A stretch of 64,000 nt of DNA from Pseudarthrobacter sp. ATCC 49987 (GCF_009928425.1 NZ_JAABNS010000001.1:1364001-1428000); one strand, 5' to 3'. Shown: positions 8,194 through 15,602, counted from the first letter of the stretch. Program-made: numbers and translations. The notes: generated by a model not told the origin, from the letters alone.

Positions 8194-8533
8194 TACCGGT
8201 CCTTTCCAGTTCCTCGTGCATGATCGCCTCGGCTTCCGGCCAGAAACAGAACCCTTCGCCCTGGCAGTTGCCGGATTGCCACGTTGCACCCGGGACCTGG
8301 CAGGCGGGAGACACGACGTGCCAGTCGTAGGCGATCAGCATCGCTTGTGGCAGGTGGTCCGGGCATGCGCTCATGGTCCAGTCGCGGGGCTTGTCTGGTG
8401 CCTCGCCTGCGAGCAGGTGAACTGTTGCGCGGTTCCGGCAGACCGGCCCGTCGGTTATGCCTGCATCGTGCCCGCAGGTGTCGGTCATGTAGGGGACGGC
8501 CGGGCCGGGCGCGTCTGGTGCTCGTCGGTTCAC
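8153..8533 (-). CDS. Cysteine-containing phage protein upstream of terminase
   Basis: This encodes 126 aa from a GTG at 8533 with AAAGGA seven bases upstream. Residues 15-60 contain DTCGHDAGITDGPVCRNRAT and a later SACPDHLP, a spacing of Cys and His that could bind a metal ion (CGH...C...C..H). The C-terminal portion has QSGNCQGEGFCFWPEAEAIMHEEL. It overlaps the small terminase gene by 41 bases in a different frame. No family is recognised; a role in packaging or DNA binding is possible from position alone. Confidence 0.6.
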   Translation of the reverse strand: MNRRAPDAPGPAVPYMTDTCGHDAGITDGPVCRNRATVHLLAGEAPDKPRDWTMSACPDHLPQAMLIAYDWHVVSPACQVPGATWQSGNCQGEGFCFWPEAEAIMHEELERTGSDEAAFDSHQARR

Positions 8534-8672
8534 GGGTCGTTCCTTTCGGGGCGAAGGTCGCGCCCTCACAAAAAGGGAAGATCAGGTGATTCCCAAGGGA
8601 GAGAAAAAATGGAACATGCGCGGGTCGCCCACACACCGGATTCCTAAAAAATTGCCTACATTCCAAGGAACT
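8534..8672. other. Non-coding gap at the packaging module, candidate cos region
   Basis: These 139 bases between the HNH gene and the terminase genes carry no gene. They contain A-rich tracts (ACAAAAAGGGAAG, GAGAAAAAATGG, CCTAAAAAATTGCC) unlike the GC-rich surroundings. HNH proteins next to terminase take part in cos cleavage in other siphoviruses, so the cohesive-end site may lie here. No nicking site can be identified by eye. Confidence 0.35.
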
Positions 8673-8996
8673 TCACTGCGGACGGAGCCTCGTTCGGGGT
8701 CTTTCGACCCGCTGTGCGCCTGCTTTCACGCGGCGTCGATGCTCATTTTCTTTTCGGACATTGCATCCGAGATGCATGGGCTGAAGGTTCCAGGGTGCGG
8801 TCGGGTGGCCGCCGTCCTCCAGCTTGACGATGTGATCGAGCGACGGGCCCCGCGGGTGGCGAGGTCTCAGACCGAAGACAATCTCCTCGTTGCACCATGC
8901 GCAGATCGAACCAGGCACGCAGTACTTCACGACCAGCCGGCGCCATGGCCGGCCCGTCCTCCCGCGCTTCGGGTCCCACTCATCGAGCGCCGGCAT
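8673..8996 (-). CDS. HNH endonuclease of the packaging module
   Basis: This 107-aa HNH nuclease shows the full motif: CAWC at about residues 34-37, then PSLDHIVKLEDGG with the catalytic His after Asp, NLQPMHLGCNVRKENEH with Asn, His and the second Cys pair partner. It lies directly upstream of the terminase genes, where HNH proteins are known in other phages to be needed for terminase cleavage at cos. The ATG at 8996 follows an AGGTGG sequence, while a GTG 15 bases upstream is also possible. The basic C-terminus (RRRVKAGAQRVERPRTRLR) would bind DNA. Confidence 0.88.
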   Translation of the reverse strand: MPALDEWDPKRGRTGRPWRRLVVKYCVPGSICAWCNEEIVFGLRPRHPRGPSLDHIVKLEDGGHPTAPWNLQPMHLGCNVRKENEHRRRVKAGAQRVERPRTRLRPQ

Positions 8997-9019
8997 GACC
9001 ACCACCTGCACACATGGGA

Positions 9020-9050
9020 AGAGCCCCGCCGGCTAACCGGTCGAGGCTCT
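9020..9050. promoter_or_regulatory. Stem-loop upstream of HNH gene
   Basis: An outer AGAGCC/GGCTCT stem encloses an inner CCGG-CTAA-CCGG hairpin. It lies in the 101-base gap between the HNH gene and the preceding gene, just before a smaller inverted repeat ATCCTT-N5-AAGGAT at 9,092-9,108. It is probably a terminator of the early operon or a late-promoter control region; no clear T-tract is present. Confidence 0.45.
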
Positions 9051-9097
9051 GACTGTGGCTGGGTGCGAAACACCAGCTCACCCCATAATTTAGATCC

Positions 9098-9340
9098 TTA
9101 AGTCAAGGATGTGTGGGAGGTGGCGTGTCGGGCGTGGCGTGCTTCCGCCATTGCTTTGTCCATGAAGGCCTGCGACACGATCAGCTGACTGCCAGCCAGC
9201 ATGACGTGTATCTGTTCCCCGGGCTTGGGACCGACTTCCTCGCCAAGCCATTCGAGGACGTCTGCCAGACCATGCCGGACAATGCGGGTGACATCCACTT
9301 CGATGGTCGGCGTGATGGGTAACAGCTGGCTGACGAACAT
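9098..9340 (-). CDS. Small phage protein, unknown
   Basis: This encodes 80 aa. The ATG at 9340 has GAGG eight bases upstream; a GTG at 9346, overlapping the previous stop as GTGA, is an equally tenable start. The sequence (TIEVDVTRIVRHGLADVLEWLGEEVG) suggests a helix with an amphipathic pattern, and the middle GEQIHVMLAGSQLIVS a beta strand pair. It is the last gene of the early cluster before the gap that precedes the packaging module. No family recognised. Confidence 0.58.
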   Translation of the reverse strand: MFVSQLLPITPTIEVDVTRIVRHGLADVLEWLGEEVGPKPGEQIHVMLAGSQLIVSQAFMDKAMAEARHARHATSHTSLT

Positions 9341-9342
9341 GT

Positions 9343-10122
9343 TCACTGCCTCGCCTTCAAGTACTTCTTCTTGAGCGCGCTGCTGGCCCGGCCTGGCCTG
9401 CTGTTGGCGTGGGTGTAGAACCACTGGTCTGCCGCTACCCGGTGGGTGATGTTCTCACTGCACCGGACCACCTTCCGGCCAGCCGGCGTCTCGGTGGCCA
9501 CCACTTCTCCGCGGCAACCTTCATGGTGGCAGGCGATGTCGAGCGAGACCTCGACGGGTGGGGACTGGTAGGCGGCGGACTTCACTGCCGGGACTACCTT
9601 GGCGAGGTCGGTTCCGACGGCGGTGAGGTGCGCGGCCGACGGATGTGATGCCAGATAGCCGACGTGCCAGCGGGCCAGCCAGTCGGCGAGGACCCCGGTG
9701 CCGTGGTCGGCCGGCATGCGGAGGTCGGGCCGGTCCTGGACGAGCTGGCCGACGGTGGACCAGATGGCGTTCCGGGTATCGCGCATGACATCGGAGACAT
9801 CACCGTTGATCGGCAGCGGCGGGAAGAGATCCCCGGTTCCGGATACCCGCTCGGATGATGCGGCGCGGCCGCCGGAGGGTGCCAGTGCGTCTTCGAGGTC
9901 GGGCCAGTGTTCGCTGATCGAGTTCAAGGATTCACGCAGCCACTCGGTGCACTGCCAGCAGAGGTGCGTCCGGTCGATGGTGGCGGCCGGCTCTTCGTGG
10001 TCGAAGATGCAGTGCGCCGGGTAGGTGGTGTTCTTCTTCGCCAGGGTGAAGGGAAGCATCACTATGTCGCCGGCGGGCAGCTCGATCCGGTACTTGTATT
10101 CGAGATCCAGAGTCGTGGTCAT
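9343..10122 (-). CDS. Zinc-binding phage protein, unknown
   Basis: This encodes 259 aa. Two possible metal sites are visible: an N-terminal HCIFDHEE ... HLCWQCTEWL (residues about 37-62) and a C-terminal ACHHEGCRGEVVATETPAGRKVVRCSE (about 198-226), which resembles a zinc ribbon. The middle (residues 110-190) is helical, including WSTVGQLVQDRPDLRM. Similar architecture appears in early-region proteins of actinobacterial phages of unknown role. The ATG overlaps the stop of the VRR-NUC gene as ATGA, so it is translated as part of the same operon. Confidence 0.66.
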   Translation of the reverse strand: MTTTLDLEYKYRIELPAGDIVMLPFTLAKKNTTYPAHCIFDHEEPAATIDRTHLCWQCTEWLRESLNSISEHWPDLEDALAPSGGRAASSERVSGTGDLFPPLPINGDVSDVMRDTRNAIWSTVGQLVQDRPDLRMPADHGTGVLADWLARWHVGYLASHPSAAHLTAVGTDLAKVVPAVKSAAYQSPPVEVSLDIACHHEGCRGEVVATETPAGRKVVRCSENITHRVAADQWFYTHANSRPGRASSALKKKYLKARQ

Positions 10123-10448
10123 GCTTCACCCTTCAGGTCTTTGATGATGCGGCCGGACTTCAGGTCGGCCGGGCGCCAGACCCCGACGTTGAGCTTGGCG
10201 AGGAGCATGCCGGAGATCCAGGAGAACTGAGCAGGGGAGACCCTGCCGGCGTCGGTCTTGAGCTCACGGAACAACGCGCGGCCGCGGTGCTCGGAGACAA
10301 GGACCAGGTCAGGGAACCCCGGCTGAGAGCGCCGGCTGTCGTGGGTGTGGTAGATCAGGGTGTAGCCGTGCAGCTTGGCCAGGTCGATGACCTGCTGCTG
10401 GAACTGAGCTTCTGAGAGTTTCGGAATGCAAGCAGTTGGGTTGGGCAT
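10119..10448 (-). CDS. VRR-NUC domain nuclease
   Basis: This 109-aa protein is essentially a bare VRR-NUC domain, a PD-(D/E)XK nuclease fold found in phage recombination and replication modules. The motif order is visible: SEAQFQQQVIDLAKLHGY (helix 1), GFPDLVLV (the catalytic Asp), FRELKTDAGRVSPAQ (Glu-x-Lys), ending in VWRPADL. In phages such stand-alone domains are thought to act as structure-specific nucleases. The start ATG lies two bases beyond the stop of the HNH gene, and its own stop overlaps the next start as ATGA. Confidence 0.9.
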   Translation of the reverse strand: MPNPTACIPKLSEAQFQQQVIDLAKLHGYTLIYHTHDSRRSQPGFPDLVLVSEHRGRALFRELKTDAGRVSPAQFSWISGMLLAKLNVGVWRPADLKSGRIIKDLKGEA

Positions 10449-10450
10449 GT

Positions 10451-11434
10451 CTAGTTCCGTCCTCTGCTGCGTGGGCGTCCGCGCCTGGATCGTTTGCTGG
10501 GTGGTGAGAGTTTGGTGATTGGCTGGGCTGGGCTCACAGCCTGACCAGTACCTGCCCGACCCGCCCCGTCCAGACCCGTCCCGACATATCCAGATTTTGT
10601 GGGCAGGTGATCTGCCGGATTTGGCGAATCGGTTGCCGTTGCTCCTGGTGCCGTTGCCTGACCGGGTGTTGCTTCCGATGTCAGGCCGGGGTTAGGGCCG
10701 GTGGTTTCCGTTGCCTGGCCGGGTGTTGCTTCCGTTGCCGGGCCGGTGTGATGCGGCTTGGTGGGGTTTGTCGGTTCGTTGGCTTTGACGGTGTATCCGT
10801 GCTTGGCGAGCCATGTGACGGTTGATTGGCGGTAGTGCGGGGCGGGTGGTGCCGGCAGGAGCGGGTAGCGGTTGTCCCTGTCGTCGTAGTCTCGGCGGCC
10901 GCTGTTGCAGCTGCCGCACGCGACGACGAGGGTTTCGAGGGTGCCGGGCTGGCCGGTGTCCCCTCGGTGGTCGTAGGTGCCTCTACGGCCGGACTTCTTA
11001 TCGCCGAAGTAGACGATCTGCCCGCAATAGCGGCAGGCGTCCCCGTCGCGGTGCCTGACGGCCGAGGTGAGCTTCGTGTCCCTGGAGTCCCGGGCCTGCT
11101 GCCGATCCCACTCCACTTCCTCGCGGAGACGGATGTGCAGGAAGTCGGTGTCCTCGATGAGCTTCCAGCGGGGCGCCCCGTCCGGTTCGGTCTCGGCCGT
11201 GAGCAGACCGGCCTTCACCGCGGCGTCCGTGACGTTGCGCCAGTTCGACCCGCCCATCATTTGAGCAGTGCCGAAGTCGATGTAGTAGTCCGTCATGTGG
11301 CCAGCGGACTGCATCGCACACCGGAACAGGAAGCCGGTCACCTCGTTGAGCGCCCGGTCGTCCTCTCCCAGGTATGCGACTTTCATAAGTGGGGGATACG
11401 TTGCTGCGTTGTCTCCGCTTCTGAGCCATGCCAC
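10451..11434 (-). CDS. HNH protein with N-terminal phage domain and repetitive linker
   Basis: This 327-aa protein starts at a GTG with AAGGAAGGG upstream. Residues 1-115 form a helical, winged-helix-like part (FLFRCAMQSAGHMTDYYIDF; NWRNVTDAAVKAGLLTAE). Residues about 130-180 hold an HNH-type site: CRYCGQIVYFG, YDHRGDTGQPG, LVVACGSCNSGRRD. The remainder is a Pro/Thr/Gly-rich linker with an internal repeat (ATPGQAT twice), then a strongly basic end (SKRSRRGRPRSRGRN) suited to nucleic acid binding. It lies in the replication-like early region, so it may be a replication or recombination factor rather than a homing endonuclease. Confidence 0.78.
   Translation of the reverse strand: MAWLRSGDNAATYPPLMKVAYLGEDDRALNEVTGFLFRCAMQSAGHMTDYYIDFGTAQMMGGSNWRNVTDAAVKAGLLTAETEPDGAPRWKLIEDTDFLHIRLREEVEWDRQQARDSRDTKLTSAVRHRDGDACRYCGQIVYFGDKKSGRRGTYDHRGDTGQPGTLETLVVACGSCNSGRRDYDDRDNRYPLLPAPPAPHYRQSTVTWLAKHGYTVKANEPTNPTKPHHTGPATEATPGQATETTGPNPGLTSEATPGQATAPGATATDSPNPADHLPTKSGYVGTGLDGAGRAGTGQAVSPAQPITKLSPPSKRSRRGRPRSRGRN
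10651..10734 (-). repeat. 27-bp direct repeat inside the HNH gene
   Basis: Two copies (10,651-10,677 and 10,708-10,734) differing at one base encode the Ala-Thr-Pro-Gly-Gln linker repeat. Neighbouring bases show further partial copies, so the low-complexity linker has grown by slippage. Confidence 0.8.
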
Positions 11435-11437
11435 CTA

Positions 11438-11572
11438 TCACTGCCCTTCCTTTTCTGCCTTGCGGTCGTGGATGGCCTGAACCAGGGCGATGACCTCGGG
11501 ATCGGCGAGCGCCGGGTGTTCCGGCTCGTCGATGATGATCGGGCGGCTGGATGTGGGAATGGTGTACCTCAT
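11438..11572 (-). CDS. 44-aa phage peptide
   Basis: This small gene starts at an ATG overlapping the previous stop (ATGA) and ends three bases before the GTG of the HNH gene. The peptide [20 protein letters not shown] continues with an amphipathic helix VIALVQAIHDRKAEKE. Its end overlaps the ribosome site of the HNH gene, so its translation may control that gene. No motif recognised; the case for it rests on gene packing. Confidence 0.6.
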   Translation of the reverse strand: MRYTIPTSSRPIIIDEPEHPALADPEVIALVQAIHDRKAEKEGQ

Positions 11573-11958
11573 GGCTCGACCACCAATTCCCACGGGCCGA
11601 CCTGCCGTTTGATTAGGAAAGTCTTGAGCTTGCGCTTGCGCTGCAGCTCGATCGTCCGCTCTGCGGCATCACGTGAGTGCAGTGCGGAATCAGCATCCCG
11701 ACGCACTCCCCATTCCGTCTCGGTGGCCATCTTCTGATATCCGGCGGCGCGGACAGCTTCGCTCACCATCTCGGCGTAGGTCATGTTCCAGTCAGAGTCG
11801 AAGCACTTCTCAAGGACGGGGAAGATGGCCTCTCGAAGGTCATCGCTGGGGCCGCACTCGTGGCAGTCGCACGGGCAGTCCATAGCGCTGTCGGTTTCCA
11901 GGTCCCACCCGTAACCGGAGCATGATGCGTGCTTGCCGTCGCGGCAGTCCGGGTTCAT
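11569..11958 (-). CDS. Cysteine-rich phage protein
   Basis: This 129-aa protein begins [20 protein letters not shown] and continues to CPCDCHECG; seven cysteines and two histidines in the first 35 residues suggest a metal-binding N-terminus. The remainder is helical ([23 protein letters not shown]), with a basic end [12 protein letters not shown]. Its start overlaps the clamp-like gene's stop by four bases and its stop overlaps the next start by four. It probably works with the replication-type proteins nearby; the function is unknown. Confidence 0.66.
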   Translation of the reverse strand: MNPDCRDGKHASCSGYGWDLETDSAMDCPCDCHECGPSDDLREAIFPVLEKCFDSDWNMTYAEMVSEAVRAAGYQKMATETEWGVRRDADSALHSRDAAERTIELQRKRKLKTFLIKRQVGPWELVVEP

Positions 11959-13028
11959 GCGTTGGCTCCTAGCGACTCGATTGCGGTCTGCAGCTGGTCG
12001 GGCATGAAGCGGACGGCGCGGGCTTTGGACCCGTCGGCGGGGCCTACGATGCCGGCGCTCTCCAGCCGGTCAAGGATGTTGCCTGCCTTCGCGAATCCGA
12101 TCCGGAGTTTGCGTTGGAGCATGGATGCCGAACCGAACTGGGTCGTGATGATCAGTTCGGCTGCCTGTTCAAGCAGGCCAGCATCTTCTACGGCCTGGAG
12201 TACGCGTTCGGGCACTCCGCCGGTAACGGGGTCGAGCTCGGCGGGGGTGATGGTTATGGTTCCGCCGTGGAAGCCGGAACCGTTGCGGAGGAAGTTGGCG
12301 GCGGGTGTCGGCTCGTCTTGCTTGATGGTGCCGCCGGCGTGGGCTATCTCTGGGAGGCGCCGCATCCATCCTTCGCGCCAGGCGTTGAGGTTGCCTGCCA
12401 CTTCTTCGTCGCGGATTGGCATCAGGATGCCGAGGAAGGACTCTCCGCAGCTAATGAGGATGCGACGCGCGTCTTCGGTGGGTTCGATGACCAGCGGTTC
12501 GCCGTAGGCGGCAGCAGCGGTCGCGAAGAGCTTGACTAGGCGTCCGGAGGCTGTCAGCCGCTTGGGCATGACAGGTTCGGACAGCACGGCGCTCATGAGC
12601 ATGCGCCCGAACGTCACCGGGTAGTCGTTGCCGTCCTCCCGCGGGATTGTGAGTTCCTTGCCGGGGAAGAGTCCGGAGACGTCCAGGACGGTGATCGTCT
12701 TGTTCTTGATGGTCAGCCGCAGGGCCTCGCCGATCTCGCCTTCCTTCTGCTTGCCGCTTGATTTGAAGAGGGCCAGGAGTTCCTTGGCGACATCGACGGG
12801 GAGGTTGAAAGCGTCGGTGTCCGGATCTCCGGTCAAGCCGTCTGCTTCCCACACGGAAGCTACCGAGTGGCCGAGGGTCTGCATGTTGCACGCGGTCAGG
12901 TACAGGTTCTGATCGGTGGCGGTGAAGTGCACCACGGCGTGGGCCGGGCTGTCCTTCACATCGGCTGCGTGCGGGATGACCGACTGGAGCGCCTGGCGGA
13001 CATCCAGGGTGTTGACGGTGAGTATCAT
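11955..13028 (-). CDS. Sliding-clamp-like protein fused to an FtsK gamma (DNA-orientation) domain
   Basis: This 357-aa protein has two recognisable halves. Residues 1-240 resemble DnaN beta-clamp domains: [56 protein letters not shown] and a second domain ending [17 protein letters not shown]. Residues about 287-345 match the FtsK/SpoIIIE gamma winged helix very closely: [47 protein letters not shown]. In cellular FtsK this domain reads KOPS polarity sequences and contacts XerD. Joining it to a clamp-like ring is unusual. The ATG at 13,028 has GAGGA upstream. Host FtsK is not fused this way; the domain was presumably captured from an actinobacterial host. The gamma assignment is firm, the clamp assignment moderate. 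Confidence 0.78.
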   Translation of the reverse strand: MILTVNTLDVRQALQSVIPHAADVKDSPAHAVVHFTATDQNLYLTACNMQTLGHSVASVWEADGLTGDPDTDAFNLPVDVAKELLALFKSSGKQKEGEIGEALRLTIKNKTITVLDVSGLFPGKELTIPREDGNDYPVTFGRMLMSAVLSEPVMPKRLTASGRLVKLFATAAAAYGEPLVIEPTEDARRILISCGESFLGILMPIRDEEVAGNLNAWREGWMRRLPEIAHAGGTIKQDEPTPAANFLRNGSGFHGGTITITPAELDPVTGGVPERVLQAVEDAGLLEQAAELIITTQFGSASMLQRKLRIGFAKAGNILDRLESAGIVGPADGSKARAVRFMPDQLQTAIESLGANA

Positions 13029-13039
13029 CGGTTCCTCGT

Positions 13040-13171
13040 CTAGTTGCTTGGGGTGGGGCCGGAGCAGCAGCAGCGTTTGGCGCCGCCGTTGTCGGTGGTG
13101 GTGACGGCGATGCACTTGACCCAGCCGCTGCCTTGGCCGTGGTGGTGTCCGCAGGTGGGGCAGTAGTGCAT
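13040..13171 (-). CDS. 43-aa zinc-ribbon-like peptide
   Basis: A short gene with a strong ribosome site (AAAGGAG, five bases from ATG). The product starts [20 protein letters not shown] and ends with [13 protein letters not shown]. The pairs CPTC and CCC with an intervening CIAV are arranged like a mini zinc ribbon. It precedes the clamp-FtsK gamma gene by 11 bases. Similar micro-zinc proteins are common in actinophages, though mostly unnamed. Translation is supported by the Shine-Dalgarno site rather than by homology. Confidence 0.72.
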   Translation of the reverse strand: MHYCPTCGHHHGQGSGWVKCIAVTTTDNGGAKRCCCSGPTPSN

Positions 13172-13200
13172 GGTGGCTCCTTTGCCGTCACTGGTGTTCG

Positions 13201-13284
13201 TGGACCCGCCGCGATTCGAACGCGGCCCGGGTGCTTACTTCCGCAGGGGGACTTGGGTTCAGCGGTCGGTTGCCTATCGGGCCC
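13201..13284 (-). tRNA. tRNA-like element with acceptor and T arms but no normal anticodon arm
   Basis: Read on the minus strand, a 7-bp acceptor stem (GGGCCCG with CGGGTCC) and a perfect T arm (CCGCG-TTCGAAT-CGCGG) are followed by discriminator A and no encoded CCA. The D arm is weak and lacks the GG pair; between it and the T arm are 34 bases in which no good 5-bp anticodon stem can be drawn, so no anticodon is assigned (a CCC reading is possible but poor). The element sits between a phage gene and a mini zinc protein gene. It could be a decayed phage tRNA, a tRNA-like RNA mimic or an unusual tRNA. It is not a standard tRNA on this evidence. Confidence 0.4.
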
Positions 13285-13316
13285 TGGTGCTGCCGGGCTG
13301 TGCCGGCAGCGGGGGG

Positions 13317-13748
13317 TCACTCTGGGATGTCGACGGCGCCGCGGGCCCTGCGGTCGGCGAGGAACTTGGAGAGGCCCATGTCGGCTGCCCCAGCAGCGTT
13401 GGCTGCCGGCGAGCCTTTACGGGGAGCCAACGCCGGCGGAGGGGTGAGCGCCGACCCGGACTGGACTGCCTGGAGGATCTTGGCCTTCTCAGCGTCCACC
13501 GGTGCGGCGACTGCTGGGGTGGTCTTGTGGGGCCATCGGGCGTAGACGCTCCACGTCTTCGACCCTTCGTTGCGCCTGGCGGTTGCCTCGCAGCCGCGCT
13601 GCTTGAAGGCAGACGGCGGGGCCGTGGTTTTCCACTGGTCGCTGATGAGCGCCCACTTGCCGGGGTTCTGCTTCTCGATGACCGCGTCGTAGTCCCGGCT
13701 CGTGCCGCCGCGCCTGCTCGGCGGGTCCTGCCATTTGATTTCAACCAT
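13317..13748 (-). CDS. Phage early protein, unknown
   Basis: This encodes 143 aa from an ATG with AAAGGAAGG upstream. The first 75 residues are a compact, basic-acidic fold (VEIKWQDPPSRRGGTSRDYD; KWALISDQWKTTAP; ARWPHKTTP), while residues 95-120 are Pro/Ala-rich and flexible, followed by GLSKFLADRRARGAVD. This looks like a small DNA-associated protein but no family is assigned. It sits 15 bases after a 33-aa Cys peptide gene and 33 bases before the tRNA-like element. Confidence 0.6.
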   Translation of the reverse strand: MVEIKWQDPPSRRGGTSRDYDAVIEKQNPGKWALISDQWKTTAPPSAFKQRGCEATARRNEGSKTWSVYARWPHKTTPAVAAPVDAEKAKILQAVQSGSALTPPPALAPRKGSPAANAAGAADMGLSKFLADRRARGAVDIPE

Positions 13749-13763
13749 TGCTTTGCCTTCCTT

Positions 13764-13865
13764 TCAGGAGCAGCGGCATTCGCCCGTCTGCATGTTGATG
13801 ACGCCGTTGCATGAGCCGCAGCGTTCTACCTTTTCCGGACGGGTGGCCTCTACCTTGGGGCTCAT
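13764..13865 (-). CDS. 33-aa cysteine-motif peptide
   Basis: The ATG overlaps the previous stop as ATGA. The product ends with VERCGSCNGVINMQTGECRC, in which CGSCN and CRC form two Cys pairs 13 residues apart, a plausible zinc ribbon. The gene would be missed by length filters. Support is the overlapping start and the metal-site pattern shared with the 43-aa peptide nearby. Confidence 0.6.
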   Translation of the reverse strand: MSPKVEATRPEKVERCGSCNGVINMQTGECRCS

Positions 13866-14281
13866 GAGCGGGCCCATCCGTTCAGGTTCGTGCCGGCATT
13901 CCGGCAGGCTCCGACGGTCAGCCAGCCCTGGCTGAACGCGGTGTACCGGTCGGCGTGGGTCCGATCCACTTCATCGATGACGTGCGCGATCGCGTCGCCG
14001 TCCCACAGTGTCAGAAGCCACCGGCCGTCCTCGGTCTGCCGGACCCCTGCCCGCGGATACGTCGTTGAGTGCCGGCCGGCGAACGGGGCATCCGGCGAGC
14101 GCCGGGCGGGTGTGTTGCCTTCGAGCTTGTTGGCCTCGTCGATGTGGTCGAGGACGTCGGTCTTGGCTTTCCACTGGACGCCGACGACGGCGGGGCCTGG
14201 CTGGTCGAGGATGGCGGGGCGGTGGCCGCATGCGCAGATGGGGTTGTGCTGGCGATCGCGGATGAGGATGTGGTTAGTCAT
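13862..14281 (-). CDS. Phage early protein, unknown
   Basis: This encodes 139 aa, with the ATG at 14,281 starting inside the last bases of the ParB-like gene and a GAGGAAG site upstream. The N-terminus has ICACGHRP (a possible metal site), then GVQWKAKTDVLDHIDEANKLEG and a later YPRAGVRQTEDGRWLLTLWDGDAIAHVIDEV, a mixed beta-alpha pattern. Function is unknown. It overlaps genes on both sides and is part of the coupled early operon. Confidence 0.62.
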   Translation of the reverse strand: MTNHILIRDRQHNPICACGHRPAILDQPGPAVVGVQWKAKTDVLDHIDEANKLEGNTPARRSPDAPFAGRHSTTYPRAGVRQTEDGRWLLTLWDGDAIAHVIDEVDRTHADRYTAFSQGWLTVGACRNAGTNLNGWARS

Positions 14282-15602
14282 CGGTGGCTTCTTCCTCGGC
14301 GCGGTGGTAGGCAAGGGCGGCCTGTTCGGCTTCGGTCCCGAGGCGGCCGCGCCACGACTCGGTGGACTGCCAGCCGGGACCGGAGCGCCAGCCGCCGAGG
14401 TCCGTCATGTACATCTCGCGTTCGAACTGGTCTACGTGCATGAGGGCAACCAGCTGGGGGAGGTCTAGTTTCCCTATGGCGTCGGTGACGCCCTTATCTC
14501 GCTTTGCGAAGTCGGCCTCTTCCTGACCTTCTCCCAGGGCGATGTCGAGCCAGGCCGCCAGGTCGTCAAGGCGGTGCCGCTGGATGATGTAGTCCACGAG
14601 CATCGCTTTGGTCTTGTCGGCGGCCGGGTGCTGGATGGCGTTCTTGATGAACTCTGTGCGAACTTCGGCGGCTGTGGCGAGGCCGCGGGTTAGCTCCTGC
14701 TGGAGGATCTCCTCGGCGATCTGCTCGGGGGTGCGCTCCTGGACAGTCGGGGTTGTCCCTGCCGGGCGTTTCTTCAGCCACGTAATTTCCGGCTCGCGCT
14801 TATCGCAGATCGCGGACCAGTCGCCGGCCACCGCTTCGGCGACGGTCATTGTCTGGTAGGAGACGCGCCATTCTGTCCACTGCCAGGCCGGCCCCTCGGG
14901 ACGGTCGACGATCTCCACGCCGGCGCCCTGCAGCTCCGCGGTGAGGCGGGGCAGGTTTTCCAGCCACGCCTTCGCCTTCTGCTCTTTGGCCAGCTGGAAG
15001 GCCCACTCGTTCGGGCTGTCAGCCACCTTCAGGAGCCGCTTGGTTGCCGCCTCGTCCGCCGTAAAGTCTGTCAGGACGAGCGCCTGGTCAATGTTGAGGG
15101 TGCGCTCCTCGAGCTTGACCTTCGCGTCTTCGGAGAGCTTCGTCAGCGCGATCCGCGAGCGCACCAGGTTCTGCGAGCGCCCGGTTGCCTTGGCAACGGA
15201 CTTGATGGTGTAGCCGTCGAACTCGAGGAGCGACTGGTAGGCCTCGGCTTCCTCGGTGATGGTGAGATCGGTGCGTTGGGTGTTCTCGACGAGCATCGCT
15301 TCGAGCTGCTTTGGCTCGGTGTTGAGGTCGGCCCGGATCACGCAGGGCAGCACGTCGAGGTTGGCCAGCTCGGCGGCTGCGAACCGGCGATGGCCGGCGA
15401 TGATCGTGTACTGGAATTCAGCGATGGATTCTAACGGAACGTCCGGGCGCTGGGTGAGGTCCGGCGCGACGACGAGGGGCTGCATGATGCCCTGGGCGGT
15501 GATGCTGTTGGCCAGCTCGACGACGTTACCGACGTCGCGGCGGACGTTCTTCGGGTGGGGCGCGAGCTGGGTGCGCTGGAGCTCGTTGAAGGTGGTGCTC
15601 AC
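14274..15602 (-). CDS. ParB/Noc-type DNA-binding protein
   Basis: This 442-aa protein has the ParB N-terminal nuclease-like domain with the conserved phrases QGIMQPLVV, IIAGHRRFAAAELAN (box II) and MLVENTQRTDLT (box III), followed by a helix-turn-helix (YTIKSVAKATGRSQNLVRSRIAL). The C-terminal 200 residues are long and helical, without a recognised dimer domain. In plasmids and chromosomes such proteins bind centromere sites with ParA and, as shown for CTP-binding ParBs, spread as clamps. No ParA is visible here, so a role in replication control, anti-repression or nucleoid association is at least as likely as partition. GTG start overlaps the previous stop as GTGA. Confidence 0.86.
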   Translation of the reverse strand: MSTTFNELQRTQLAPHPKNVRRDVGNVVELANSITAQGIMQPLVVAPDLTQRPDVPLESIAEFQYTIIAGHRRFAAAELANLDVLPCVIRADLNTEPKQLEAMLVENTQRTDLTITEEAEAYQSLLEFDGYTIKSVAKATGRSQNLVRSRIALTKLSEDAKVKLEERTLNIDQALVLTDFTADEAATKRLLKVADSPNEWAFQLAKEQKAKAWLENLPRLTAELQGAGVEIVDRPEGPAWQWTEWRVSYQTMTVAEAVAGDWSAICDKREPEITWLKKRPAGTTPTVQERTPEQIAEEILQQELTRGLATAAEVRTEFIKNAIQHPAADKTKAMLVDYIIQRHRLDDLAAWLDIALGEGQEEADFAKRDKGVTDAIGKLDLPQLVALMHVDQFEREMYMTDLGGWRSGPGWQSTESWRGRLGTEAEQAALAYHRAEEEATDD

